Shown: positions 1 to 6,185 of the stretch, piece after piece | Layout of the letters: each line of letters starts with the position of its first letter | How positions within the stretch are numbered: the first letter of the stretch is position 1 | NCBI RefSeq assembly: GCF_000214725.1 | Contig: NC_015574.1 | Span: 1,252,001 to 1,316,000 of the forward strand | DNA: 64,000 bases | Direction of reading: 5' to 3' | DNA from: Methanobacterium paludis | Lineage (GTDB): Archaea > Methanobacteriota > Methanobacteria > Methanobacteriales > Methanobacteriaceae | Translations under genes and position numbers: made by a program | Notes under the pieces: generated by a model | Told to the model about the DNA's origin: nothing | Database searches by the model: none | What the model saw: the letters and a program-made list of their open reading frames with translations, nothing else

Positions 1-305
1 CAATATTGGATTGCTTCATCATATCTTTTAAGCTCGGTAAGTTCTACACTTTTACCATACAACGCTCTAACAAATTTGGGGTCTGCTCTTAATGCTTTAT
101 CATGACATTTTAATGCCTCTTGATTTTGCCCAAGATTTCCGAAGGCCATTCCCTTATTGTACCAAATCATCATATCGTACCCTGCATCACTGTAATGTTT
201 TGCTTCTAAAGCTTTATCATAAGCTTCTATTGCTTCCAGATATTTTCCTTGTTTTAACAGTTTATCTTCTTTATAACAATTCTTTACTCTACCAAAAAAT
301 CCCAT
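1..305 (-). CDS. TPR-repeat protein, partial (C-terminus lies beyond the left edge)
   Basis: The gene starts at the ATG at 303-305 and runs off the window after about 101 codons. The visible protein has tetratricopeptide repeats: tandem helices with the pattern GKYLEAIEAYDKALEAK, then NQEALKCHDKALRADP and RYDEAIQY, spaced about 34-40 residues apart. TPR repeats make a protein-binding superhelix; the partner cannot be told from sequence. There is no signal peptide, so it is probably cytoplasmic. TPR proteins of this kind are numerous in Methanobacteriales. The family call is firm, the specific role is not. Confidence 0.8.
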   Translation of the reverse strand, partial: MGFFGRVKNCYKEDKLLKQGKYLEAIEAYDKALEAKHYSDAGYDMMIWYNKGMAFGNLGQNQEALKCHDKALRADPKFVRALYGKSVELTELKRYDEAIQY

Positions 306-415
306 CGTTTTAACCCCATTGATAGTTAAATATTTATTAACTCAATATATTATCTTCATATTACAAATATATGTTAATATAGTATTGTAATGTTAGATAA
401 ACTAAACAAAAATAT

Positions 416-735
416 TTAGAATTTCAACATGTTAAAAAAATCAATGTAGCCAATACTGGTAAAAAAGCAGTTAAATTTGCTAATGAACTGAAACCTGATC
501 TAATCATGATGGACATAACCCTAAAAAAGGAGAAATGGACGGTATAGAAACTGCAAAACAAATAAATAAAAATTTAGATATTCCAATCATTTATATGACA
601 GGATATTCCAGCGATGATGTGTTAAATCATATGACAAAGACTAAAACCTATGGTCACTTACTCAAACCTTTCGAAAAAGAAGAATTGAATACTGCTATCA
701 AAACAGCTATTTCCAAACATAAAACTGTCAATTAA
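416..735 (+). pseudogene. Response-regulator receiver domain remnant (truncated and frameshifted)
   Basis: Two overlapping frames together read as the second half of a CheY-like receiver. The first (about 416-530) gives ANTGKKAV, then LKPDLIMMDITLK with the phospho-acceptor Asp; the second (from 535) gives EMDGIETAKQI, the YMTGYSS strand and HLLKPFEKEEL with the conserved Lys-Pro. The frames are joined by a shift inside the A-run at 523-528. The first beta strand and acidic pocket of the fold are missing, and a stop (398-400) closes the frame upstream. No output domain follows. Most likely a decayed two-component receiver; the shift alone could be a sequencing error, but the missing N-terminus could not. 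Confidence 0.7.
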
Positions 736-751
736 ATTGAAAAATAGAATA

Positions 752-1009
752 TTAAAGTATGGTATCACGTTTATTTTCCCAATATTGGAGTAATGCAGAT
801 ATTTTTGTCATTTTCACATCAACAGACATATCTATATCCGACATAATATTTTTAAGATCCTGATATACTTTATACTCCATATGTACTAATTTTGAATGTT
901 TATCCTTTAAGTTACCATAATTTTTAGTTAAAGTTACCCTGTCCATTAATGCTACCTCATGCCAAAATAATGCAGCCATTTCCATCTTTGCAGATTCTTT
1001 TTTATCCAT
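752..1009 (-). CDS. Hypothetical helical protein, 85 aa
   Basis: No family recognised. The protein is predicted all-helical, with many Lys, Met and Asp and no Cys pair, signal peptide or membrane segment. I place the start at the ATG at 1007-1009 (MDKKESAK), one base after the stop of the upstream gene that ends at 1011, with GTGGGATT before it; an in-frame GTG at 1036 would lie inside the upstream gene. The one-base spacing shows the two genes are translated together and suggests their products act together. Confidence 0.6.
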   Translation of the reverse strand: MDKKESAKMEMAALFWHEVALMDRVTLTKNYGNLKDKHSKLVHMEYKVYQDLKNIMSDIDMSVDVKMTKISALLQYWENKRDTIL

Positions 1010-1010
1010 T

Positions 1011-1388
1011 TCAATCCCACTCCACAACTTCTTCACTTATAAGTTCATCTACATTTGTTTCAAATATTAAGTCTACCTCAACATTGTACGCTGTCATTTG
1101 TTGACGTCGCATCCGTAATTGTTCTCGAATTTCATGTTCAACTGTTTTGAAGTCATCTTTATTTTTTAAAACAACTGTGATTTGTGCCATCTTATTTCTT
1201 TCATCCCTAAAACCATAAGCTTCGCCTTTAACTTTTTTTGATTCCATATATTTCTTTATAGTCTTTACAGCTCGGTCAAAATCTGCAAAGATATTTCCAA
1301 CTTTTCGTGCATCGAATTCTAACTCTGTATTCGTCGTACCTGCACCATTTAATGTACCATCTTGAATTTTATTTTTATCTTTTACCAA
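1011..1388 (-). CDS. Hypothetical protein, 125 aa
   Basis: First gene of a two-gene minus-strand operon with the 85-aa protein downstream. The N-terminal 25 residues are polar and probably flexible. The rest alternates strands and charged helices (AQITVVLKNKDDF, then an HEIREQLRMRRQQM helix) and ends in an acidic tail. No membrane segment, signal or catalytic motif is visible and I do not recognise the family. Translational coupling to its neighbour is the only functional hint. Confidence 0.6.
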   Translation of the reverse strand: MVKDKNKIQDGTLNGAGTTNTELEFDARKVGNIFADFDRAVKTIKKYMESKKVKGEAYGFRDERNKMAQITVVLKNKDDFKTVEHEIREQLRMRRQQMTAYNVEVDLIFETNVDELISEEVVEWD

Positions 1389-1469
1389 ATTATCACCATT
1401 TCCATTATTATAGAATTCAAATGTAAGTTATTTATTTACATTATTTTTAAATTCTACCATTTTTTAGGT

Positions 1470-1633
1470 CAAACTAAAACAAAAAAAGATTTAGGAAATC
1501 TTAAATAACAAAAAAAATAAAATAAATGTGAGTTATTAACTCATACTTGGATATTGTGAATTCTTTGGCAGATATGCAAGCTAGGTAAAAAGGGGGAGGT
1601 AGACACCCTAACCCCTTTTTCCTATTCAAACTT
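1470..1633 (-). ncRNA. Repeated structured element, copy 1 (candidate small RNA)
   Basis: This roughly 165-bp stretch recurs at 47057-47216 in the same orientation with about 80% identity by eye. Read on the minus strand it has a block AAAAAGGGGTTAGGGTGTC followed by CCCCCTTTTTACCTAG (outer stem AAAAAGGGG/CCCCTTTTT). It ends with a second hairpin, GAGTTA/TAACTC, followed by a T-rich run (TTTATTTTATTTTTTTT), which looks like an archaeal terminator. A TTTATATC box lies upstream on the same strand near 1665. The minus-strand reading frame differs from copy 2 by amino-acid changes, which argues against coding. It lies upstream of trkA, but that gene's TATA box is downstream of the element, so it is not its leader. 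Confidence 0.5.
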
Positions 1634-1803
1634 TTAAATAAATTATTTATTCTTTTTAAGGATATAAATATCAAATTTTCAGCATTTTGTAAAAAATTAA
1701 ATTGAAAAGGAGAATTAAAGAATCTTACAAGCAAATAATCGTTTTATTATTTTATTTTGATTTATTAATTGATTATTTGAACTTTATTTTTGTTAATCTC
1801 AAA

Positions 1804-1820
1804 GAAAACTTTATATATTA
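1804..1820 (+). promoter_or_regulatory. TATA/BRE promoter of the first trkA-trkH operon
   Basis: GAAAACTTTATATATTA fits an archaeal BRE plus TATA box. The segment ACTTTATATATTATCT followed by ATGATC is nearly the same as the promoter of the second trkA at 8984-9000, so the two paralogous operons share promoter architecture. A start site about 25 nt downstream would leave a 5' leader of about 100 nt before the GTG at 1941. Confidence 0.65.
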
Positions 1821-1940
1821 TCTGTTATGATCTTTATTAGTTCTTAAAATAAAATTTGAAATAATATAACACAGTTATGTTGATTTGAATTGTTTCAAAT
1901 GTATTCTAATTCAATATAAAGATATAATGAGGTGTTTAAA

Positions 1941-2594
1941 GTGTATGTTATTATCATGGGAGGAGGAAGAGTAGGTTTAAAACTCGCTTCATTATTATCT
2001 CAAGAAGGACACGATATTACCTTAATAGAAAAGGACCAAAAAATATGCGAAAAAGCTTCTTCCGACCTTGATGCCATGGTCATTTGCGGTAACGGCACAG
2101 ATAGTAAGATCCTTGAAGAAGCCAACATAAACAATGCAGATGTATTTGTTGCTGCAACAGGGAACAATGAAGCTAACCTTATGGCATGCATATTGGTCAA
2201 GGAATACCAACCTAGTAAATTAATTGCCAGGATCAGCGACCCCCTACTTGAGAACATCTTCAAGAAGATAGGAGTTGATTTTGTTGTAAGTCCAGAGCTT
2301 ACAGCTGCAAGCTACCTTGAAAAACTGATCTTAAGACCAAAGGTTGCGGATCTAATCATGCTAGGAACGGGAAATGCAGAACTACTTAATATACCAATTA
2401 AAAATTCTAAAGTTATAGGTAAAACTGTTGGTGAGCTAAGCCCTAATGATAATTATATTATATCCGCTATTTACAAGAACGAAAATAGTGATATAATCAT
2501 TCCTCAGTCAGATATGGTTTTAGAAGAAGGTTTTAAGATTTTAATTTTGATAAAAAAAGAAGCTGTTAAAAAAGTTGTTAAGATTTTTTTATAG
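1941..2594 (+). CDS. trkA: Trk potassium uptake regulatory subunit TrkA (copy 1)
   Basis: TrkA is the cytoplasmic NAD(H)-binding gating ring of a Trk/Ktr potassium channel. The N-terminal RCK-N Rossmann fold has GGGRVG near residue 6 and the acidic end of strand 2 (LIEKD). The C-terminal half, from about residue 140, is a TrkA_C domain ending VLEEGFKILILIKK. Length 217 aa is usual for single-RCK archaeal TrkA. I choose the GTG at 1941 because GAGGTG lies 6-7 nt upstream and the copy at 9152 begins at the same residue; the earlier GTG at 1932 is inside that ribosome-binding site. It is followed after 28 bp by trkH, its membrane partner. Confidence 0.93.
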   Translation: MYVIIMGGGRVGLKLASLLSQEGHDITLIEKDQKICEKASSDLDAMVICGNGTDSKILEEANINNADVFVAATGNNEANLMACILVKEYQPSKLIARISDPLLENIFKKIGVDFVVSPELTAASYLEKLILRPKVADLIMLGTGNAELLNIPIKNSKVIGKTVGELSPNDNYIISAIYKNENSDIIIPQSDMVLEEGFKILILIKKEAVKKVVKIFL

Positions 2595-2622
2595 TATTGA
2601 ATGAGGAAAGGGGGCTTTTAAT

Positions 2623-4107
2623 TTGTATTCTATAAATAAATTAAAAAAGGATGAAGCATATTCTATACTTCATTACACAGGTTACACATGCATATTACTC
2701 GGGCTTTCAATGTTAATCCCTATTTTAGTGGCTTTAATATATCACGAATATCAATACATCATGCCTTTCATTTATTCTATAATTATAAGTGTTGTTTTTG
2801 GGTTTTTACTTTACCATTCTTTCAGGAATACTAATGAACTTTCACTTAAAAGTGCAATGATATTTGCAACTGTTATATGGCTTATAGGTAGTGCCCTTGC
2901 AGCATTACCATTCTACTTTTCAAGAGATTTATCTTATCTCAACAGTTACTTTGAGGCAATGTCTGGTCTTACAACAACAGGTTTCACCATGTACACCAAC
3001 CTGGATATTGTTACACATACAATGAATTTCTGGCGTGGATTCATGCAATGGTTTGGTGGAATTGGAATAATTGTCATGGGATTAGCCATACTAACATCCC
3101 CTTCAATCAACATAATGAGAATGTACAGTGCAGAAGGTAGAGAAGAACGCTTAGCACCCAGTATAAAACATACCACTCGAATCATACTTTACATCTATTT
3201 AATCTTTACAGTAATCTCAATAATCCTCTTCATACTGGCCGGAATGCCTCTTTTCGATTCAATTTTCTATGCCTTCACAGCCCTTTCAACTGGAGGTTTT
3301 GCAATGCAAAATGCAAGCCTGGCATACTACAACAGCATCTGGATAGAAATAGCAGCCATAATCATAATGCTAATTGGTGCAACCAACTTCGCACTTCACT
3401 ACACAGTTTTAAAGGGAAACTGGAGAGAGTACTTCAAGGATATAGAAACCAAAGTTGCATACCCACTACTGATAATTGGAACCCTTTTAGTAGCAGTATT
3501 CCTCTACAATGGCCCTTACTACGGTCATGATTTCCTATTATCCATTAGATATTCAGTTTTCCAGGTTGTTTCTGCCTTAACAACCACAGGCCTTCAAACA
3601 GCTTCCGGAACCCAAATAACCAACCAGTGGGAGGGAATGGGAATATTTGTGCTCACAATACTCATGATGGTGGGTGCTGGAGCTTGCTCAACCGGTGGAG
3701 GTATGAAATGGTTAAGGATAGGAATACTTGTTAAAGGAATGTGGTGGCAGGTTAAATCATTACTACTACCAAAAAACGCAGTTGTACCTCACAGAATTCA
3801 TCATGTGAAAGAGATAACATTAGATAATAAAATTCTGAAAGTAACTGGTTTATTTGTGTTCAGTTACCTCATGATATACCTTGTGAGTGTTATAATAATC
3901 CTATTCTATTACCAGAATGTTTCACAGGTAATGTTTGAAGTTGCATCCGCTCTAAGTAACGTTGGACTTGGTTCAGGACTCATGTCTGCAAGCGCCCCTG
4001 CAGTAACAAAGATAGTCTTCATAATAGATTTCTGGATAGGAAGACTAGAAATATGGCCAATTCTACTTGTACTCGTAATTCTAGCCCAAAATACTATTCG
4101 CAAATAA
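2623..4107 (+). CDS. trkH: Trk potassium transporter membrane subunit TrkH (copy 1)
   Basis: Integral membrane K+-translocating subunit, 494 aa. The four selectivity-filter loops of the TrkH/KtrB family can be seen: GLTTTGF (~115-121), LSTGGF (~221-226), LTTTGL (~319-324) and LSNVGLG (~444-450), separated by the expected M1-P-M2 helix pairs. The start is a TTG with AAAGGGGG upstream; the second copy begins at the matching TTG. It forms an operon with trkA and ends in a strong hairpin terminator. About three quarters of residues match copy 2 by eye. Confidence 0.93.
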   Translation: MYSINKLKKDEAYSILHYTGYTCILLGLSMLIPILVALIYHEYQYIMPFIYSIIISVVFGFLLYHSFRNTNELSLKSAMIFATVIWLIGSALAALPFYFSRDLSYLNSYFEAMSGLTTTGFTMYTNLDIVTHTMNFWRGFMQWFGGIGIIVMGLAILTSPSINIMRMYSAEGREERLAPSIKHTTRIILYIYLIFTVISIILFILAGMPLFDSIFYAFTALSTGGFAMQNASLAYYNSIWIEIAAIIIMLIGATNFALHYTVLKGNWREYFKDIETKVAYPLLIIGTLLVAVFLYNGPYYGHDFLLSIRYSVFQVVSALTTTGLQTASGTQITNQWEGMGIFVLTILMMVGAGACSTGGGMKWLRIGILVKGMWWQVKSLLLPKNAVVPHRIHHVKEITLDNKILKVTGLFVFSYLMIYLVSVIIILFYYQNVSQVMFEVASALSNVGLGSGLMSASAPAVTKIVFIIDFWIGRLEIWPILLVLVILAQNTIRK

Positions 4108-4166
4108 TACGGGATTTCTCTTCAATATATATTTGAGGAGTTGAAATCCCCGTATAACTTTTTTTT
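4107..4166 (+). terminator. Hairpin terminator after trkH copy 1
   Basis: Right at the trkH stop, ATACGGGATTTC (4107-4118) pairs with GAAATCCCCGTAT (4143-4155, one bulged C), and a run of T follows at 4159-4166. This 12-bp stem plus T-run is much stronger than the bare T-runs that end most genes here. Confidence 0.75.
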
Positions 4167-4270
4167 CAAGTTTAGAATAAAAATAATTTAAGTTATAATA
4201 AGAATTGAACTGGAAAAGAAGGATTTAATATTTCAACTGGTCTAATTGTCAAAAAAATAGTTTTAAATTA

Positions 4271-4479
4271 TTATTCTATCAGATCCTGGCGAAAAAGCTG
4301 GACGTTACCACATTTATTACAAATTAGAACCATCCAATTATTTGTTGTTATTGTGCGTAAACCTAATTTTCGTACCTTTTCACACATTCCAGGGTCAGTA
4401 CCAGGCTTGGCATATACTCTCCTTCTTCACAAAATAAACATCTCTTCTCCAATTTTAACACATCCACTCGTTGAAACAT
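4271..4479 (-). pseudogene. Zinc-ribbon protein gene interrupted by a frameshift
   Basis: From the ATG at 4477-4479 the frame reads MFQRVDVLKLEKRCLFCEEG. A one-frame shift in the following GAGTATATGCC then gives GMCEKVRKLGLR, the segment NNWMVLICNKCGNVQLF and a stop at 4271-4273. The two halves together make a small protein with CLFC and CNKC metal-binding pairs, typical of archaeal Zn-ribbon nucleic-acid-binding proteins. The 209-bp span is not a multiple of three. It is either a recently inactivated gene or a one-base sequence error. Confidence 0.6.
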
Positions 4480-4716
4480 AAAATATTACCTCTTAATAAT
4501 GCATGAATATATAGATTATTTAAAGGTGTTGATTGTACGTTGTTTTAAATTTTAGAATGGTTTGCTCTTCTGATTTGGTATTCAAAATAGGCCCCATTAG
4601 GTCTATGTATAATATATATCCAAGGTTAAAGGGTATAAACTAAAGCGAGATATTTAGTAAAAATAGGAATAGTATTCTTTTGAAAAATTAAGATTCTTCT
4701 GTTTTGATTTTTATTT

Positions 4717-5070
4717 TTATTTCTTCTCATTATTTTTATCGTAAGAATTCATCAATTTTTCCAATATAGAATCATAAGTATCTCCTGAAGTACCTAACCT
4801 TTTTAAACGTTTTTTATTTGATAATTTAATCTTGATTGGGCTTGTTGGTTCTACTTTGTAAGTTTTAACAACACGTTCAACCAGTTTGATAATGTTTGAG
4901 ATTTCATGAGCTTCATCAACATCATTTGTTTTTTCAATGAGATCATTGAGTAAACTGATATCATATTCTAATTGTGAAATGTTTTTCTTAGACGGTTTTT
5001 CCTTCTTTAATAATTCTTCCAGGACACTGTTAAGATCATCTTGAACTGCAGATAATATTGTGTTAGACAT
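4717..5070 (-). CDS. Hypothetical protein with an antitoxin-like C-terminus
   Basis: 117 aa, soluble, second gene of a two-gene operon. The N-terminal ~70 residues are charged helices (LNSVLEELLKKEKPSKK, then a long HEISNIIKLVERVVKTY helix). The C-terminal segment IKLSNKKRLKRLGTSGDTYD plus SILEKLM resembles archaeal VapB/DUF7557-type antitoxins, where a short strand pairs into a ribbon-helix-helix and is followed by GDTYDxIL. That resemblance is my inference from pattern; no toxin partner of PIN or RelE type is evident. GGAGA precedes the ATG, and the gap to the upstream gene is 21 bp. Confidence 0.6.
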   Translation of the reverse strand: MSNTILSAVQDDLNSVLEELLKKEKPSKKNISQLEYDISLLNDLIEKTNDVDEAHEISNIIKLVERVVKTYKVEPTSPIKIKLSNKKRLKRLGTSGDTYDSILEKLMNSYDKNNEKK

Positions 5071-5091
5071 TTTTTTAGTTCTCCAAAAACT

Positions 5092-5313
5092 TTATTCAAC
5101 TTCTCCAAGTTCATCTTTTTTTACTTGAATTTCTTCTTCAACTTCCTGCAACTGTTTAAGAAGGTGATAAGCTTTAGTTTGGTCATTTTCCTTTTCAAAC
5201 CAACCATCAGTATCTAATATACCCATTTCACTTAATTTTGCACCAATTCTTGCTTTTCTATCTTCCAATATACTTATATCCCTTCTTAAAACCTGTTTGT
5301 ACTCATTTTCCAT
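5092..5313 (-). CDS. Small coiled-coil hypothetical protein, 73 aa
   Basis: First gene of the operon with the antitoxin-like protein. The chain is almost entirely heptad-like helix (RRDISILEDRKARIGAKL, and later LLKQLQEVEEEIQVKKDEL), with one break around GILDTDGWFEKE. No catalytic motif, Cys pair or membrane segment is seen. The promoter region just upstream holds a perfect 19-bp palindrome, so the operon is likely repressed by a dimeric DNA-binding protein, perhaps its own second product. Function unknown. Confidence 0.6.
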   Translation of the reverse strand: MENEYKQVLRRDISILEDRKARIGAKLSEMGILDTDGWFEKENDQTKAYHLLKQLQEVEEEIQVKKDELGEVE

Positions 5314-5352
5314 TTTTTTACTTCCTTAAAATTATAGTTGTACTCTCCTATT

Positions 5353-5371
5353 TAGTAGTAAGTTACTACTA
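5353..5371. promoter_or_regulatory. Perfect 19-bp palindrome, likely operator
   Basis: TAGTAGTAAGTTACTACTA is a perfect inverted repeat around a central G. On the minus strand a TATA-like ACTATATTT box lies just upstream (about 5378-5388) and the ATG of the 73-aa gene lies 40 nt downstream, so the palindrome covers the expected transcription start. That is where an archaeal repressor would act. Confidence 0.6.
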
Positions 5372-5653
5372 CCAAATATAGTTTTGAAAAAGTTAACTTC
5401 AACACTTGACAAGACGCAATAAACGCAAGTTACATACCATGCAAAGTTTGTAATCCTTAAAAAGAGTTTTATTTCTCTTTTTTAGAGTTAATATTCGATT
5501 TAAAGTTTAAAAAATGTAAAAAAACATAATTTTTTCATGAGAGAACTGATGATAAAACGTAGCAATGGCTTAAAAGAGGAAATGTGCATTAAGTTTAAGT
5601 AGGGTATTACTATAATCAACATTACATAAAAAAAATGGAATAAGGAGGATAGA

Positions 5654-5998
5654 ATGGTTACAACTAGAATAAGGAAACCAAGAACTGAAAGGGAATATGA
5701 AGAAATCATTGATGAGCTAATAACTCAAGGCTACAAAATAGAAAGTAGAGGAGATAGAACAACACAACTTATGCACGCCAAATATGGTGGTATCGTTTCC
5801 CATATATTAATATTCATTTTATTTGGATGGTGGACATTTTTCATTGCTAATATCATATGGTTAGCATATAATTATTATTCTCATTCTGATAAAGTTCTTG
5901 TTAAATTAATCACCAAAGAAAGCACATGCCCCAAATGCCAAGCCAAAAATACACCAGAAGCTAAATACTGCGAAGAATGCGGAACATTATTAAAATAA
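5654..5998 (+). CDS. Membrane protein with C-terminal zinc ribbon, 114 aa
   Basis: The N-terminal ~50 residues are a soluble alpha/beta segment (EREYEEIIDELITQGYKI, then a Gly-Asp-Arg turn). Two hydrophobic stretches (about 55-80) form a hairpin in the membrane. The C-terminus is a zinc ribbon with CPKC and CEEC pairs and the usual KYCEECGTLL ending. GGAGGAT lies 6 nt before the ATG. Such ribbon-plus-membrane proteins are common in methanogens and lack an assigned role. Monocistronic here, between the trk operon and the P-type ATPase. Confidence 0.75.
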   Translation: MVTTRIRKPRTEREYEEIIDELITQGYKIESRGDRTTQLMHAKYGGIVSHILIFILFGWWTFFIANIIWLAYNYYSHSDKVLVKLITKESTCPKCQAKNTPEAKYCEECGTLLK

Positions 5999-6185
5999 TT
6001 TATTCATTTTTTTTTAAAGGATTAATTTTAAGTTGGCATCAGGGTTTTTTACCTCTTTATTCCAGGTTACCCCCCACTTTTGTTTGATAATACTGTTTGA
6101 ACCATCACATGATTCTTACTACCAGATCAACAATCAGAGATTTTTAAGAAAATAAATATTAAAATGTTCAAATAAAGTATAATGC

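Noticed and set aside
1501..1734. 77-aa minus-strand protein
   Set aside because: It overlaps the repeated element; the matching frame in copy 2 has amino-acid changes and an early stop, and no start or ribosome-binding site is conserved.
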